A stretch of DNA of 6,372 nt, taken from positions 1 to 6,372 of the forward strand of contig JAVRLS010000056.1 of NCBI GenBank assembly GCA_031961205.1, given 5' to 3'. Below are positions 1 through 6,326 of the stretch, piece by piece. Source of the DNA: JAVRLS01 sp031961205. Lineage in GTDB: Archaea; Thermoplasmatota; Thermoplasmata; Thermoplasmatales; Thermoplasmataceae. How positions within the stretch are numbered: position 1 is the stretch's first letter; every line of letters starts with the position of its first letter. The notes below the pieces were generated by a model that saw only the letters and a list, made by a program, of their open reading frames with translations, was not told the DNA's origin and searched no databases. Position numbers and translations under genes: made by a program.

Positions 1-12
1 ATGAAGGTGTAA
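1..12 (+). CDS. Possible last codons of an upstream gene
   Basis: Read in frame 1, the first bases give Met-Lys-Val-stop (TAA at 10-12). The stop falls four bases before the prf1 start, the same tight spacing seen at the next two junctions, so this is plausibly the tail of the preceding operon gene. A tail ending in ...M-K-V would fit an arginyl-tRNA synthetase, whose C-terminus usually ends near ...ERM, but that is a guess from three residues. It could also be non-coding leader. Confidence 0.25.
   Translation: MKV
5..9 (+). promoter_or_regulatory. Shine-Dalgarno site of prf1
   Basis: AGGTG matches the archaeal anti-Shine-Dalgarno complement (GGAGGTGATC) and lies seven bases before the ATG at 17. 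It overlaps the putative final codons of the upstream reading frame. It supports the ATG at 17 as the true start. Confidence 0.7.
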
Positions 13-16
13 ATTT

Positions 17-1267
17 ATGGCAGATGACGAGCAGATAAGAAGGTACGAATTCAGAAGGGCCCTGGAGGAACTTTCAAAGCTCCGTGGCAGGGGAACGGAG
101 CTTATATCTCTTTATATTCCTCCGGATAAGCAAATTTCTGATGTGGTGCAGTACCTCAGGGATGAATATTCAACATCATCAAACATCAAATCGAAATCTA
201 CGAGAAAAAATGTGCTTGCAGCTATAGAATCGATTATGTCAAGGCTAAAATATTACCGGTTTCCACCATCGAACGGCCTGGTTTTCTTTGTCGGGCACAT
301 TGCAACGCGAGGTGATCAGACGGAGATGTATACCAAAATAATCGAGCCCCCGGATTCGATACAGACATTCATGTACAAATGCGATTCACAGTTTCACCTG
401 GAACTCCTTAAGACCATGCTCGATGAAAAGGAGATATACGGGCTGATCGTCATAGACCGGAAGGAGGCCACGATCGGTTTCCTTAACGGGACGAGAATAG
501 AGGTAGTTGATAATGTCCAGTCCCAGGTTCCGAGCAAGCACCATCAGGGTGGTCAGTCATCGCGAAGGTTCGAGAGACTCATAGAGATAGCTGCAAACGA
601 GTTTTTCAAAAAAATTGGCGAAATAGCTAACAATGCCTTCATGCCAAAGATAAAGGATATCCGTGCCATATTCCTTGGCGGACCGGGTGCCACAAAAGAA
701 TACTTCATGGAAAAGGAATACCTGAGGAATGAAATCAAGGATAAGATAAAGGATCTTTTTGATGTCGGCTATACTGATGAATCCGGGTTGAGGGAAGTTG
801 TTGAAAAAGCCTCTGATTCGATAAAGGACATGAAGGTGGCAAGGGAACGGGACCTCATGAACAGGTTTTTCAGGGAAATCAAGAAGCCGGACGGGGGCCT
901 CGGTGTATACGGTGAAAAAGCAATACGAGATGCCCTGGAGCAGAAGATGCTCGATTTACTCCTCATATCGGACGGCCTCAACAGAGTTAAGTACACATAC
1001 AGGTGCCCGACGTGCCAGGAAGAAAAAACGTTCGGATCGGAACCTGATGAATGGCCTGTATGCGATAAGGACGGCACTGCCATGGAACTTGTTTCTGAAG
1101 ATGATATGATTGAGGACCTTTACAAGCTTGCAAAGGAAGCCGGCACCCAGGTGGAGTTGATTTCAGATCAGAGCGATGAGGGCAAACTTCTAAAACAGGC
1201 CTTTGGCGGGATGGCAGGCCTCCTCCGCTTCATAAAGAAGGATTCTGTAGAAAGCAGCACGGTGTGA
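17..1267 (+). CDS. prf1: Archaeal peptide chain release factor aRF1
   Basis: Class-1 release factor that recognises all three stop codons in the ribosomal A site and triggers hydrolysis of peptidyl-tRNA in the cytoplasm. Its 416 residues match the usual aRF1 length. Domain 1 (about 1-140) carries the stop-codon NIKS motif at 56-59 and the YxCxxxF motif at 120-126. Domain 2 carries the catalytic GGQ at 178-180. Domain 3 follows from about 275 and includes a mini-domain with Cys330, Cys333 and Cys349. A fourth cysteine is not seen where a second CxxC pair would end (Asp352 is there), so any zinc site would be incomplete. The start is set by the AGGTG at 5-9. The stop is TGA, and the gene runs directly into the cysteine synthase gene. 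Identification is secure from the motifs and end-to-end family character. Confidence 0.97.
   Translation: MADDEQIRRYEFRRALEELSKLRGRGTELISLYIPPDKQISDVVQYLRDEYSTSSNIKSKSTRKNVLAAIESIMSRLKYYRFPPSNGLVFFVGHIATRGDQTEMYTKIIEPPDSIQTFMYKCDSQFHLELLKTMLDEKEIYGLIVIDRKEATIGFLNGTRIEVVDNVQSQVPSKHHQGGQSSRRFERLIEIAANEFFKKIGEIANNAFMPKIKDIRAIFLGGPGATKEYFMEKEYLRNEIKDKIKDLFDVGYTDESGLREVVEKASDSIKDMKVARERDLMNRFFREIKKPDGGLGVYGEKAIRDALEQKMLDLLLISDGLNRVKYTYRCPTCQEEKTFGSEPDEWPVCDKDGTAMELVSEDDMIEDLYKLAKEAGTQVELISDQSDEGKLLKQAFGGMAGLLRFIKKDSVESSTV
1261..1264 (+). promoter_or_regulatory. Shine-Dalgarno site deciding the cysteine synthase start
   Basis: GGTG lies inside the last codons of prf1, five bases before the ATG at 1270. 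The alternative GTG start at 1264, which would overlap the prf1 stop as GTGA, has no comparable purine-rich match upstream. The site therefore favours ATG 1270, although the GTG cannot be excluded. Confidence 0.55.
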
Positions 1268-1269
1268 TC

Positions 1270-2193
1270 ATGCAGCAGGTATACGCAAAGATACGTGATT
1301 ATGCATACAGCTACGGGATAGGAAATACTCCGGTTGCAACCATTAAGACCGGATCCTCGTTTATATATGCAAAGGAGGAGTGGCTGAACCCCTTCGGATC
1401 CATAAAGGACAGGGCTGCCTATTTTTTAATAAAATCCATGGAGATTTCCGGAAAGATTGATGGTAAAACGATCGTAGAAGGTACATCAGGAAATACCGGG
1501 ATAGCGGTTGCCGGAATATCATCAGCACTGGGAATAAAATCTGAAATAATCCTGCCTTCAAATGCCAGTGAATTCACAAAGAGAAAATTGAAGGAATATG
1601 GATCCTCCGTAAATGAAACGCCTCCGGAATACGGAACAGAAGCTTCCATAGACCTGGCGCTCAAACTGGAGAGATCAGGGGATTTTGTTTACCTGAACCA
1701 GCACGGAAGCGATGCAAGTACGATGAGCCATTACTGGACAACCGCCCCGGAGATGTTCGAAAGAAATGGCGTTCCTGACGCCATCGTAATAGGGGTAGGC
1801 ACCGGCGGTACCATAACCGGTCTTGCAAAGTTCTTCAAAGAAAAAAATCCGGATGTAAGGGTTATAGGTGTACAGCCTGAGGAGGGCAGCAGGATACCCG
1901 GTCTCAGGAATGTTTCAAAGGCATCCCACAGGGGTATTATCGACAGATATGGAAGCCTTATAGATGATTTCATTTACGTAAATGAGAAAGATGCTGTTCT
2001 TGAAGTTTCCTCGTACTATGTTGAGAACGGGGTACTCATCGGAGTTTCGTCGGGCGCAAACCTTCACGCTTCAAGGATCATGGCAGGCAGATACAGGAAA
2101 ATATTCACGGTTTTCCCTGACGACGGCAGGAAATATGCAGATATATTCAACAGGTATGGAATAAATAATGATTTAAGCCAAAAAAATATGTAG
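1270..2193 (+). CDS. PLP-dependent cysteine synthase / cystathionine beta-synthase family enzyme
   Basis: Fold-type II PLP enzyme, most likely making cysteine from an activated serine (O-acetyl- or O-phosphoserine) and sulfide in the cytoplasm. Counting from ATG 1270 (307 residues, the usual CysK length without extra C-terminal domains), the Schiff-base lysine is Lys46 in the NPFGSIKDR context. The substrate-carboxylate loop TSGNTG is at 72-77, the glycine-rich phosphate-binding loop GTGGT at 177-181, and the SSGAN motif, whose second serine should contact the PLP ring nitrogen, at 260-264. The TTAPE segment near 157 matches the family's TTGPE. All key residues are present, so it should be active. 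The acyl donor cannot be told from motifs, and cystathionine beta-synthase activity is an alternative, so no symbol is assigned. It sits two bases after prf1 and seven before hemA. A GTG start at 1264 would add two residues. Confidence 0.9.
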   Translation: MQQVYAKIRDYAYSYGIGNTPVATIKTGSSFIYAKEEWLNPFGSIKDRAAYFLIKSMEISGKIDGKTIVEGTSGNTGIAVAGISSALGIKSEIILPSNASEFTKRKLKEYGSSVNETPPEYGTEASIDLALKLERSGDFVYLNQHGSDASTMSHYWTTAPEMFERNGVPDAIVIGVGTGGTITGLAKFFKEKNPDVRVIGVQPEEGSRIPGLRNVSKASHRGIIDRYGSLIDDFIYVNEKDAVLEVSSYYVENGVLIGVSSGANLHASRIMAGRYRKIFTVFPDDGRKYADIFNRYGINNDLSQKNM

Positions 2194-2196
2194 GTG
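2192..2196 (+). promoter_or_regulatory. Shine-Dalgarno site of hemA
   Basis: AGGTG begins within the TAG stop codon of the cysteine synthase gene and lies four bases before the hemA ATG at 2201. Ribosomes finishing the upstream gene would sit on this site, suggesting coupled translation. An AT-rich stretch near 2159-2168 could serve as a weak internal TATA box, but there is no further support for it. Confidence 0.7.
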
Positions 2197-2200
2197 CATA

Positions 2201-3445
2201 ATGAAAACATTCAATCTTATTTCATGGGATTTTAAGAGAAACAGCGACTTTTTTAAACTGGCTATCCTGAATGGTTATGAGTACTGGTCTTCCATTCTTG
2301 ACGGGGCCGGCATAAAAAGTTACGTTATACTGATCACGTGCAACAGGGTCGAACTTTATTTCAGAAGCGAAAATATGCCGGATATTCCGGTGGATGGATA
2401 CATTCGCAGAACTGAAAACGATGCCATAGGCCATCTTCTGCGTGTTGCCTCCGGCCTTGATTCCATGTCGGTTGGCGAAAACGAGATAATGAGGCAGATA
2501 AAGGAGGCTTACGAATATTCCATGAAGTCGCATAAGACGGACAAGCTGATCTCCTTCCTTTTCATGAAGGCAATAAACACGGGAAAGCTTGTGAGGAGCA
2601 AAACGGCAATATCAAGAGGTAAGACATCCATAACTGCGATTGCAGCTGATATAGCCAGGGACAGGATGAAGGGAAAGAATATACTTATCATTGGAACCGG
2701 TTTTATGGGATCTGAACTTATAAAATATATAAGGGAATTCAGGGATGTTTCCATCACGGTTGCCGGAAGGGACATCGATCACGCAAGGAAGATCGCGGAC
2801 CAGTACGGTACAGGGTATTCAGATCTTTCCGACATCAGTAAAGTCATCAGCAAAAACGATATAATAATGACCGCTGTTTCGGTCAATGAACCGATTATAA
2901 ACAAAAATAATGCTGCAGCGGGAAAGATATTCATAGATGTAGGAAACCCGCCAAATGTTGATCGAAATGTTACCGAAAAAGGATCGGAAATCTATTCACT
3001 TGACGAAATAATGGAAATTTCAAGGAAGAATAATGAAGAGAAAATCCTGGATGTAAAAAATGCTGAGGCAATAATCGAGGAGGAAGAAAAGATCATATCG
3101 CTGAAGTTGAAGGACATGCTCGTTGATGATATATTTTCAGAGTTTTACAGGTTCGCTGAGTCAGTACAGAAACGTGAAATCGAGAGATATATCTCAGAAA
3201 ATGGTGGAAATTATGACAGCCTGTATGCAATGACTCATTCAGTGGTGAACAAGATAATGAATATACCGGTAACGACACTGAAAAGTGTAGTCAGGGAACA
3301 GGATCCTGATACGTTTTCATCGGTTTTCAAGGACTTTTATGATAAGTTTGAGATCGTGATCAGATCGGCCTTTGAGAGTTATGAAGATCCTCGAGATACC
3401 CAAAGTCTACGACTCCGAACTCGTCAGTTATTGCGTAAACCCTGA
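2201..3445 (+). CDS. hemA: Glutamyl-tRNA reductase
   Basis: Reduces the glutamyl group of Glu-tRNA(Glu) with NADPH to glutamate-1-semialdehyde, the first committed step of 5-aminolevulinate and thus siroheme/heme/corrin synthesis. The N-terminal catalytic domain holds the TCNRVEL motif with nucleophile Cys47, and a conserved His78 followed by GLDSMSVGE at 85-93. The NADPH-binding Rossmann domain starts near 159 with GTGFMG at 165-170. A helical linker and dimerisation domain follow from about 285. The 414 residues are slightly long for the family. The last 28 codons lie antisense to the phosphoesterase gene, and the final 20 or so residues are basic, with five arginines coded CGA or CGT, whereas nearly all earlier arginines are AGA/AGG. 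This tail therefore looks like a read-out extension rather than a conserved part. No other heme genes are visible nearby. It is the last gene of the prf1 operon here. Confidence 0.96.
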   Translation: MKTFNLISWDFKRNSDFFKLAILNGYEYWSSILDGAGIKSYVILITCNRVELYFRSENMPDIPVDGYIRRTENDAIGHLLRVASGLDSMSVGENEIMRQIKEAYEYSMKSHKTDKLISFLFMKAINTGKLVRSKTAISRGKTSITAIAADIARDRMKGKNILIIGTGFMGSELIKYIREFRDVSITVAGRDIDHARKIADQYGTGYSDLSDISKVISKNDIIMTAVSVNEPIINKNNAAAGKIFIDVGNPPNVDRNVTEKGSEIYSLDEIMEISRKNNEEKILDVKNAEAIIEEEEKIISLKLKDMLVDDIFSEFYRFAESVQKREIERYISENGGNYDSLYAMTHSVVNKIMNIPVTTLKSVVREQDPDTFSSVFKDFYDKFEIVIRSAFESYEDPRDTQSLRLRTRQLLRKP

Positions 3446-4097
3446 ACGAGGACAGCTTCATCCCCTTAAGTGCCGGAGTAAAATGTTCCTCGCTAAGGAG
3501 GGATTGCGAGATATCTGTTCCTGATGAAAAGAAGCTCATGGCCGGAGTTACTATGACATTCCTTTCAAAATTGAATGCGAATGCCGGAAGTTTGTAGATA
3601 CCGCCAACATGATCCCGCAGGACGACCGAGGGATGCTCATGGCCAAGTATCGTTATCTTTTTTGTTGAAAGATCCCTATCGCCGTGATATATGAAGTAAC
3701 GGTTATCTTCATAATAATCAAATAAATCAAAACCTCTCTTCGTGAGGATTGTCCTGAGATAATTGTCATGATTTCCCCTTATGAATATGAGTTCACGATC
3801 TGAATACCTGTCAATGAAATAGGTGATATCCTCCCATTCCGTTGAGAGATTCCTTGAAAATTCCTGCTTGAAATCACCATTTATTATTATTTTTCTCGGG
3901 GCATACCTCTCAATTATTTTATCCATAAGAGACGATATATGATTCTTCTGCAGCTTTGGAAGGAAAACACCGTGAAGGTTCATCTCCTCTTCATAACCCA
4001 GGTGGAGGTCTGATACAACTATTGAATCAATGTCGCGAAGGAATACGCAGTACAGGTCCGATATGATCACATCCCTTATTATCTCAATATCCTTCAT
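3360..4097 (-). CDS. Metallophosphoesterase, archaeal COG1407 (Icc-like) type
   Basis: Calcineurin-like phosphoesterase of 245 residues with two-metal active-site motifs in the expected order: DLH at 30-32 within SDLHLG, GD at 74-75 within NGDFKQE, GNHD at 108-111, HGD at 138-140 and GHEH at 152-155. Members of this archaeal family are predicted phosphodiesterases or nucleases, and relatives are found beside Lhr-type helicases or DNA ligases, but the substrate is unknown and no such partner is here. As I recall the family, the second motif usually reads GDxKHE. Here the histidine position is Gln78. The start is fixed by a GGAG site six bases upstream. The C-terminal DFGYLEDL segment looks like a genuine family tail, although it lies antisense to the end of hemA. 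The gene appears to be transcribed alone from its own promoter. No signal peptide or membrane segment is seen, so it should be cytoplasmic. Confidence 0.9.
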   Translation of the reverse strand: MKDIEIIRDVIISDLYCVFLRDIDSIVVSDLHLGYEEEMNLHGVFLPKLQKNHISSLMDKIIERYAPRKIIINGDFKQEFSRNLSTEWEDITYFIDRYSDRELIFIRGNHDNYLRTILTKRGFDLFDYYEDNRYFIYHGDRDLSTKKITILGHEHPSVVLRDHVGGIYKLPAFAFNFERNVIVTPAMSFFSSGTDISQSLLSEEHFTPALKGMKLSSFRVYAITDEFGVVDFGYLEDLHNSQRPI

Positions 4098-4103
4098 TTT
4101 ATT

Positions 4104-4107
4104 CTCC
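4104..4107 (-). promoter_or_regulatory. Shine-Dalgarno site of the metallophosphoesterase
   Basis: On the minus strand this reads GGAG, with six bases (AATAAA) before the ATG at 4097-4095. It is a strong match with good spacing and supports this start. It also implies a leadered transcript. Confidence 0.7.
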
Positions 4108-4145
4108 GTGTAGCATACCGTGGTTTAATGCTCATCATTGCCGGG

Positions 4146-4153
4146 TATAAAAG
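4146..4153 (-). promoter_or_regulatory. Candidate TATA box for the metallophosphoesterase
   Basis: The minus strand reads CTTTTATA, resembling an archaeal box A. Transcription would start about 25 bases downstream, near 4122, giving a short leader that contains the GGAG site. A second AT-rich candidate, TATATAATTAAT on the minus strand at about 4186-4197, would place the start near 4168. Sequence alone cannot choose between them. Confidence 0.35.
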
Positions 4154-4169
4154 ATGAACTGAAAAACTC

Positions 4170-4179
4170 ATTGCGCAAT
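4170..4179. repeat. Perfect 10-bp palindrome in the promoter region
   Basis: ATTGCGCAAT is its own reverse complement and stands out as a GC-containing core inside an AT-rich spacer, between the two candidate TATA boxes of the phosphoesterase. Such a site could bind a dimeric regulator. No known operator is recognised, and chance is possible for a 10-bp palindrome. Confidence 0.4.
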
Positions 4180-4236
4180 ATTTTATTAATTATATAGCTT
4201 TAAAAATAAAAACATATTTTCTTATGAAGATACATT

Positions 4237-4243
4237 AAAAAAA
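4237..4243 (-). terminator. T-run terminator of the permease/small-protein operon
   Basis: On the minus strand a run of seven T lies 20-27 bases past the stop of the small membrane protein, matching the oligo-T terminators of archaea. It lies within the loop of a 7-bp inverted repeat, TTCTTAT (4219-4225) with ATAAGAA (4243-4249). A second T-rich stretch follows near 4201-4212. The spacer 4098-4263 holds nothing else that I recognise. Confidence 0.5.
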
Positions 4244-4263
4244 TAAGAATATGATATAGGTAT

Positions 4264-4497
4264 TCACTGTTTTTTCTTTGCTGCCCCTCCAGTGTTGGTG
4301 TTCAGGTTGGCTATTGCTATGGCAGCTATGGCTCCTATCGAAAATATGAAGGCGTAGAGTATTCCGATCGTGGGGATTTTACCAACGCTCACACCCACGC
4401 TCTTCGTTATCATTGTCTGGTGTATCAGCAATGCAAGGCCTATTATGGCGACAATAGTGCTTGCTATAATCCCGTATATATATTTATTCATCTTCAT
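4264..4497 (-). CDS. Small two-helix membrane protein coupled to the APC permease
   Basis: I do not recognise this 77-residue protein as a named family. It has two hydrophobic segments, about residues 6-26 and 43-64, separated by a short loop with Lys32 and Lys40. It ends in a glycine/alanine stretch and a basic KKKQ tail. Lysines at both ends suggest that the N- and C-termini face the cytoplasm as a helical hairpin, but the topology is uncertain. Its ATG overlaps the permease TGA as ATGA, so the two are probably translated together. A G-rich run (AAGGGGGG on the minus strand) just upstream may act as ribosome-binding site. A second ATG at codon 3 is an alternative start. The coupling suggests an accessory or stabilising subunit of the transporter, which is inference only. 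The clean frame, hydrophobic pattern and following terminator support a real gene. Confidence 0.8.
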   Translation of the reverse strand: MKMNKYIYGIIASTIVAIIGLALLIHQTMITKSVGVSVGKIPTIGILYAFIFSIGAIAAIAIANLNTNTGGAAKKKQ

Positions 4498-6227
4498 TCG
4501 CCCCCCTTAGTTGAGAACGGTTCTTCCTCAGATGTCAGGTACTGGGAGTCAAGCTTGATTATTTCGGAGATCTCTTCACTTCTTATTCCGCTGTAATCAG
4601 CCCATATATAGAATACCACTGCAACTATTATTACCATAATCAAATCCCAGGGATACGGAACTATGTTGGAACCACCCAGGGCAGTTTCTCCAAGGAAGGA
4701 TTCTACTGCAAGAACTACAATGTAAACGGGAACCCACAGGCCGGATTTTATATAACGCCATTCGAATATACTCATAAGTTCCATCTTTTTGCTCTTCCTG
4801 TACAGATAGAAGACAAAGTATACGACCAGTCCTATGTAAATTGCTATTGCGAGATAGCCCACGATTGGCCAGCCGGACCAGTAAACGATCAGGGACGCGC
4901 CTACAAATGCAAGAGGAGCCAGTATTGCAGATCCACGGAGAGTGAACGGCCTTTTGAGCTCCTTTGCATTTCTTCTCAACGAACGGAGAGCCGGGCCGCC
5001 GACAAGGTATGTGAAGACAGTGGCGCTTGTTATGAAGCCAACCATTTTGTACCAGCTGGGGAATGGAGCGAAGAATACTATGCCGATGATAAGCGATAAC
5101 ACGAGTGGCAGAACCGGTATGTGCCTTTTCTTGTCAACCTTTATCAGTGAATCCGGAAGATATCCAAGTGCAGCAGTTCCATACAGAGTTCTCATGGATG
5201 TTCCCATGTACACATTCAGGGTTCCGCTGGAAGAGATATATGCATTTGCGAACAGAACGTATGTCAGCATTACGAGTCCAACGGATGAGGCTATGGATGC
5301 AAATGGCGCAGAGTTAAGTGATGTTATAGCTGGGTTAATATAAACACCGTTAACCGGAGCTAACAAACTCCATGCACCGTTAGGTATTCCGAGGGCCCCA
5401 AAGTTCATGGCACCGACGAACGCAACCTGCAGGAAAACATAAATTAAAATGCCTATCAGGACCGATCCTATTGTTGCAATTGGTATTGATCTCTGGGGCT
5501 TACTGGCTTCGCCACCATAGTCAAGCGCCTGCCTGAATCCAAGAAAAGAGAACACGATTCCGGATGTGGATACGGCTGCCATAACAGGGGCAAAGCCGTA
5601 TGGCATGAAGGCCGAGCTTGTTACGGCCGATTCCGTATAAAGCGTGGTAAAATTGGTCACATTGAACCTGACAGATACAAGGGCAATTATGGTGGCTATA
5701 GGTATTATCAGTTTGTACCATGTCATTCCGGTATTTGCTTTGCCCATTATCCTTATTCCCATATAGTTCAGGAAGAAGAACAGCAGCATAAGCAACGCTG
5801 CAAACAGGATACCGATTGGCTCAAGCACAACACCATTGTACAGTCCTTTTATGTACGGAGCAGCGTATTCCACAACGGCCTCTGCCTCAATAGCGGGAAC
5901 AGATACCGCAGAAAGAAAATAAGCCCATGCCATGAAATATCCGGCCAGGTTTCCATGCGAGTACTGCCCGTACCTTGAAATTGCTCCCGATCTCGGTATC
6001 ATTGCCCCGAGCTCTGAGTAATTCAGGGCTATGATCAGGACGATAATCCCCCCGATAAGCCAGGATATAATTGAAGCGGGTCCCGCAGTATAAGATGCGG
6101 AATACGTGGCAAAGAGCCATCCCGATCCGATTATGCCACCCAGACTTAAGAAGAGGAGGTCCCAGGTATTCAGGCTTCTGCCTAATTTCTTATCTGACTT
6201 TTCTGCGACAACTTCAGTCTCAGTCAT
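4494..6227 (-). CDS. APC-superfamily amino-acid permease
   Basis: Secondary transporter of the cytoplasmic membrane, probably importing an amino acid with a proton or other ion. The 577 residues give about 12 to 14 hydrophobic segments, starting at 22-42 and ending near 526-543. Family marks are the unwound first helix GGIIGSGW at 30-37 (GSG substrate-binding loop at 34-36), PRSG at 78-81 before helix 3, and the helix 6 to loop motif FRQALDYGGE with the ASKPQRSIP stretch (231-249), equivalent to the family's usual E-A-K-N-P-R segment. The FRQ form recalls aspartate-type permeases such as YveA, but substrate cannot be assigned. The protein is longer than the typical 450-500 residues because of two extra C-terminal helices and an acidic cytoplasmic tail from about 545. 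The ATG at 6227 lacks a strong Shine-Dalgarno site. It leads an operon with the small membrane protein. Confidence 0.93.
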   Translation of the reverse strand: MTETEVVAEKSDKKLGRSLNTWDLLFLSLGGIIGSGWLFATYSASYTAGPASIISWLIGGIIVLIIALNYSELGAMIPRSGAISRYGQYSHGNLAGYFMAWAYFLSAVSVPAIEAEAVVEYAAPYIKGLYNGVVLEPIGILFAALLMLLFFFLNYMGIRIMGKANTGMTWYKLIIPIATIIALVSVRFNVTNFTTLYTESAVTSSAFMPYGFAPVMAAVSTSGIVFSFLGFRQALDYGGEASKPQRSIPIATIGSVLIGILIYVFLQVAFVGAMNFGALGIPNGAWSLLAPVNGVYINPAITSLNSAPFASIASSVGLVMLTYVLFANAYISSSGTLNVYMGTSMRTLYGTAALGYLPDSLIKVDKKRHIPVLPLVLSLIIGIVFFAPFPSWYKMVGFITSATVFTYLVGGPALRSLRRNAKELKRPFTLRGSAILAPLAFVGASLIVYWSGWPIVGYLAIAIYIGLVVYFVFYLYRKSKKMELMSIFEWRYIKSGLWVPVYIVVLAVESFLGETALGGSNIVPYPWDLIMVIIVAVVFYIWADYSGIRSEEISEIIKLDSQYLTSEEEPFSTKGGE

Positions 6228-6231
6228 GACA

Positions 6232-6267
6232 GATCATACCATATAGATGTATTTAATTATTATGATC
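6232..6267 (-). repeat. Possible leader hairpin before the permease start
   Basis: GATCATA at 6232-6238 is the inverted complement of TATGATC at 6261-6267, with 22 bases between. If transcription starts upstream near 6272, the mRNA could fold a 7-bp stem ending four bases before the ATG. A third related copy, ATCATA, lies at 6281-6286. The pattern could equally be operator half-sites or chance in AT-rich DNA. Confidence 0.35.
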
Positions 6268-6294
6268 AAAAATTAAATCAATCATATAATTCCA

Positions 6295-6302
6295 CATATA
6301 AA
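6295..6302 (-). promoter_or_regulatory. Candidate TATA box of the permease operon
   Basis: The minus strand reads TTTATATG, close to the archaeal box A consensus, and would start transcription near 6272, giving a leader of roughly 45 bases. An alternative AT-rich box, ATAATTAAAT on the minus strand at 6251-6260, lies about 26 bases before the ATG and would give a leaderless mRNA, which would fit the absence of a clear Shine-Dalgarno site. Confidence 0.4.
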
Positions 6303-6326
6303 TATTTCTAACTAGTAAGTTCTTTT

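Noticed and set aside
769..1109. Open frames inside prf1 on both strands (minus 769-1083, plus 903-1109)
   Set aside because: They lie wholly within a strongly conserved gene, have no ribosome-binding sites and encode low-complexity products. They are shadows.
1841..1847. A run of seven A in the cysteine synthase gene as a possible programmed slippage site
   Set aside because: The frame continues intact through all downstream motifs, and similar A-runs occur elsewhere, such as 608-614 in prf1. Nothing points to a programmed event.
3384..3530. A plus-strand frame of about 48 codons beginning with ATG just before the hemA end
   Set aside because: It is codon-aligned antisense to the phosphoesterase, has no Shine-Dalgarno site, and its openness follows from the opposite gene.
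4098..4263. Possible small RNA or tRNA in the central spacer
   Set aside because: No cloverleaf, no conserved T-loop sequence and very high AT content. Promoter and terminator elements account for it.
4942..5343. A 133-codon plus-strand frame inside the permease gene
   Set aside because: It is antisense to conserved membrane helices of the permease, with no promoter or recognisable domain.
5887..6120. A 77-codon minus-strand frame overlapping the permease N-terminal part in another frame
   Set aside because: The permease frame there carries the clear APC motifs. The alternative frame is cysteine- and arginine-rich with no family features.
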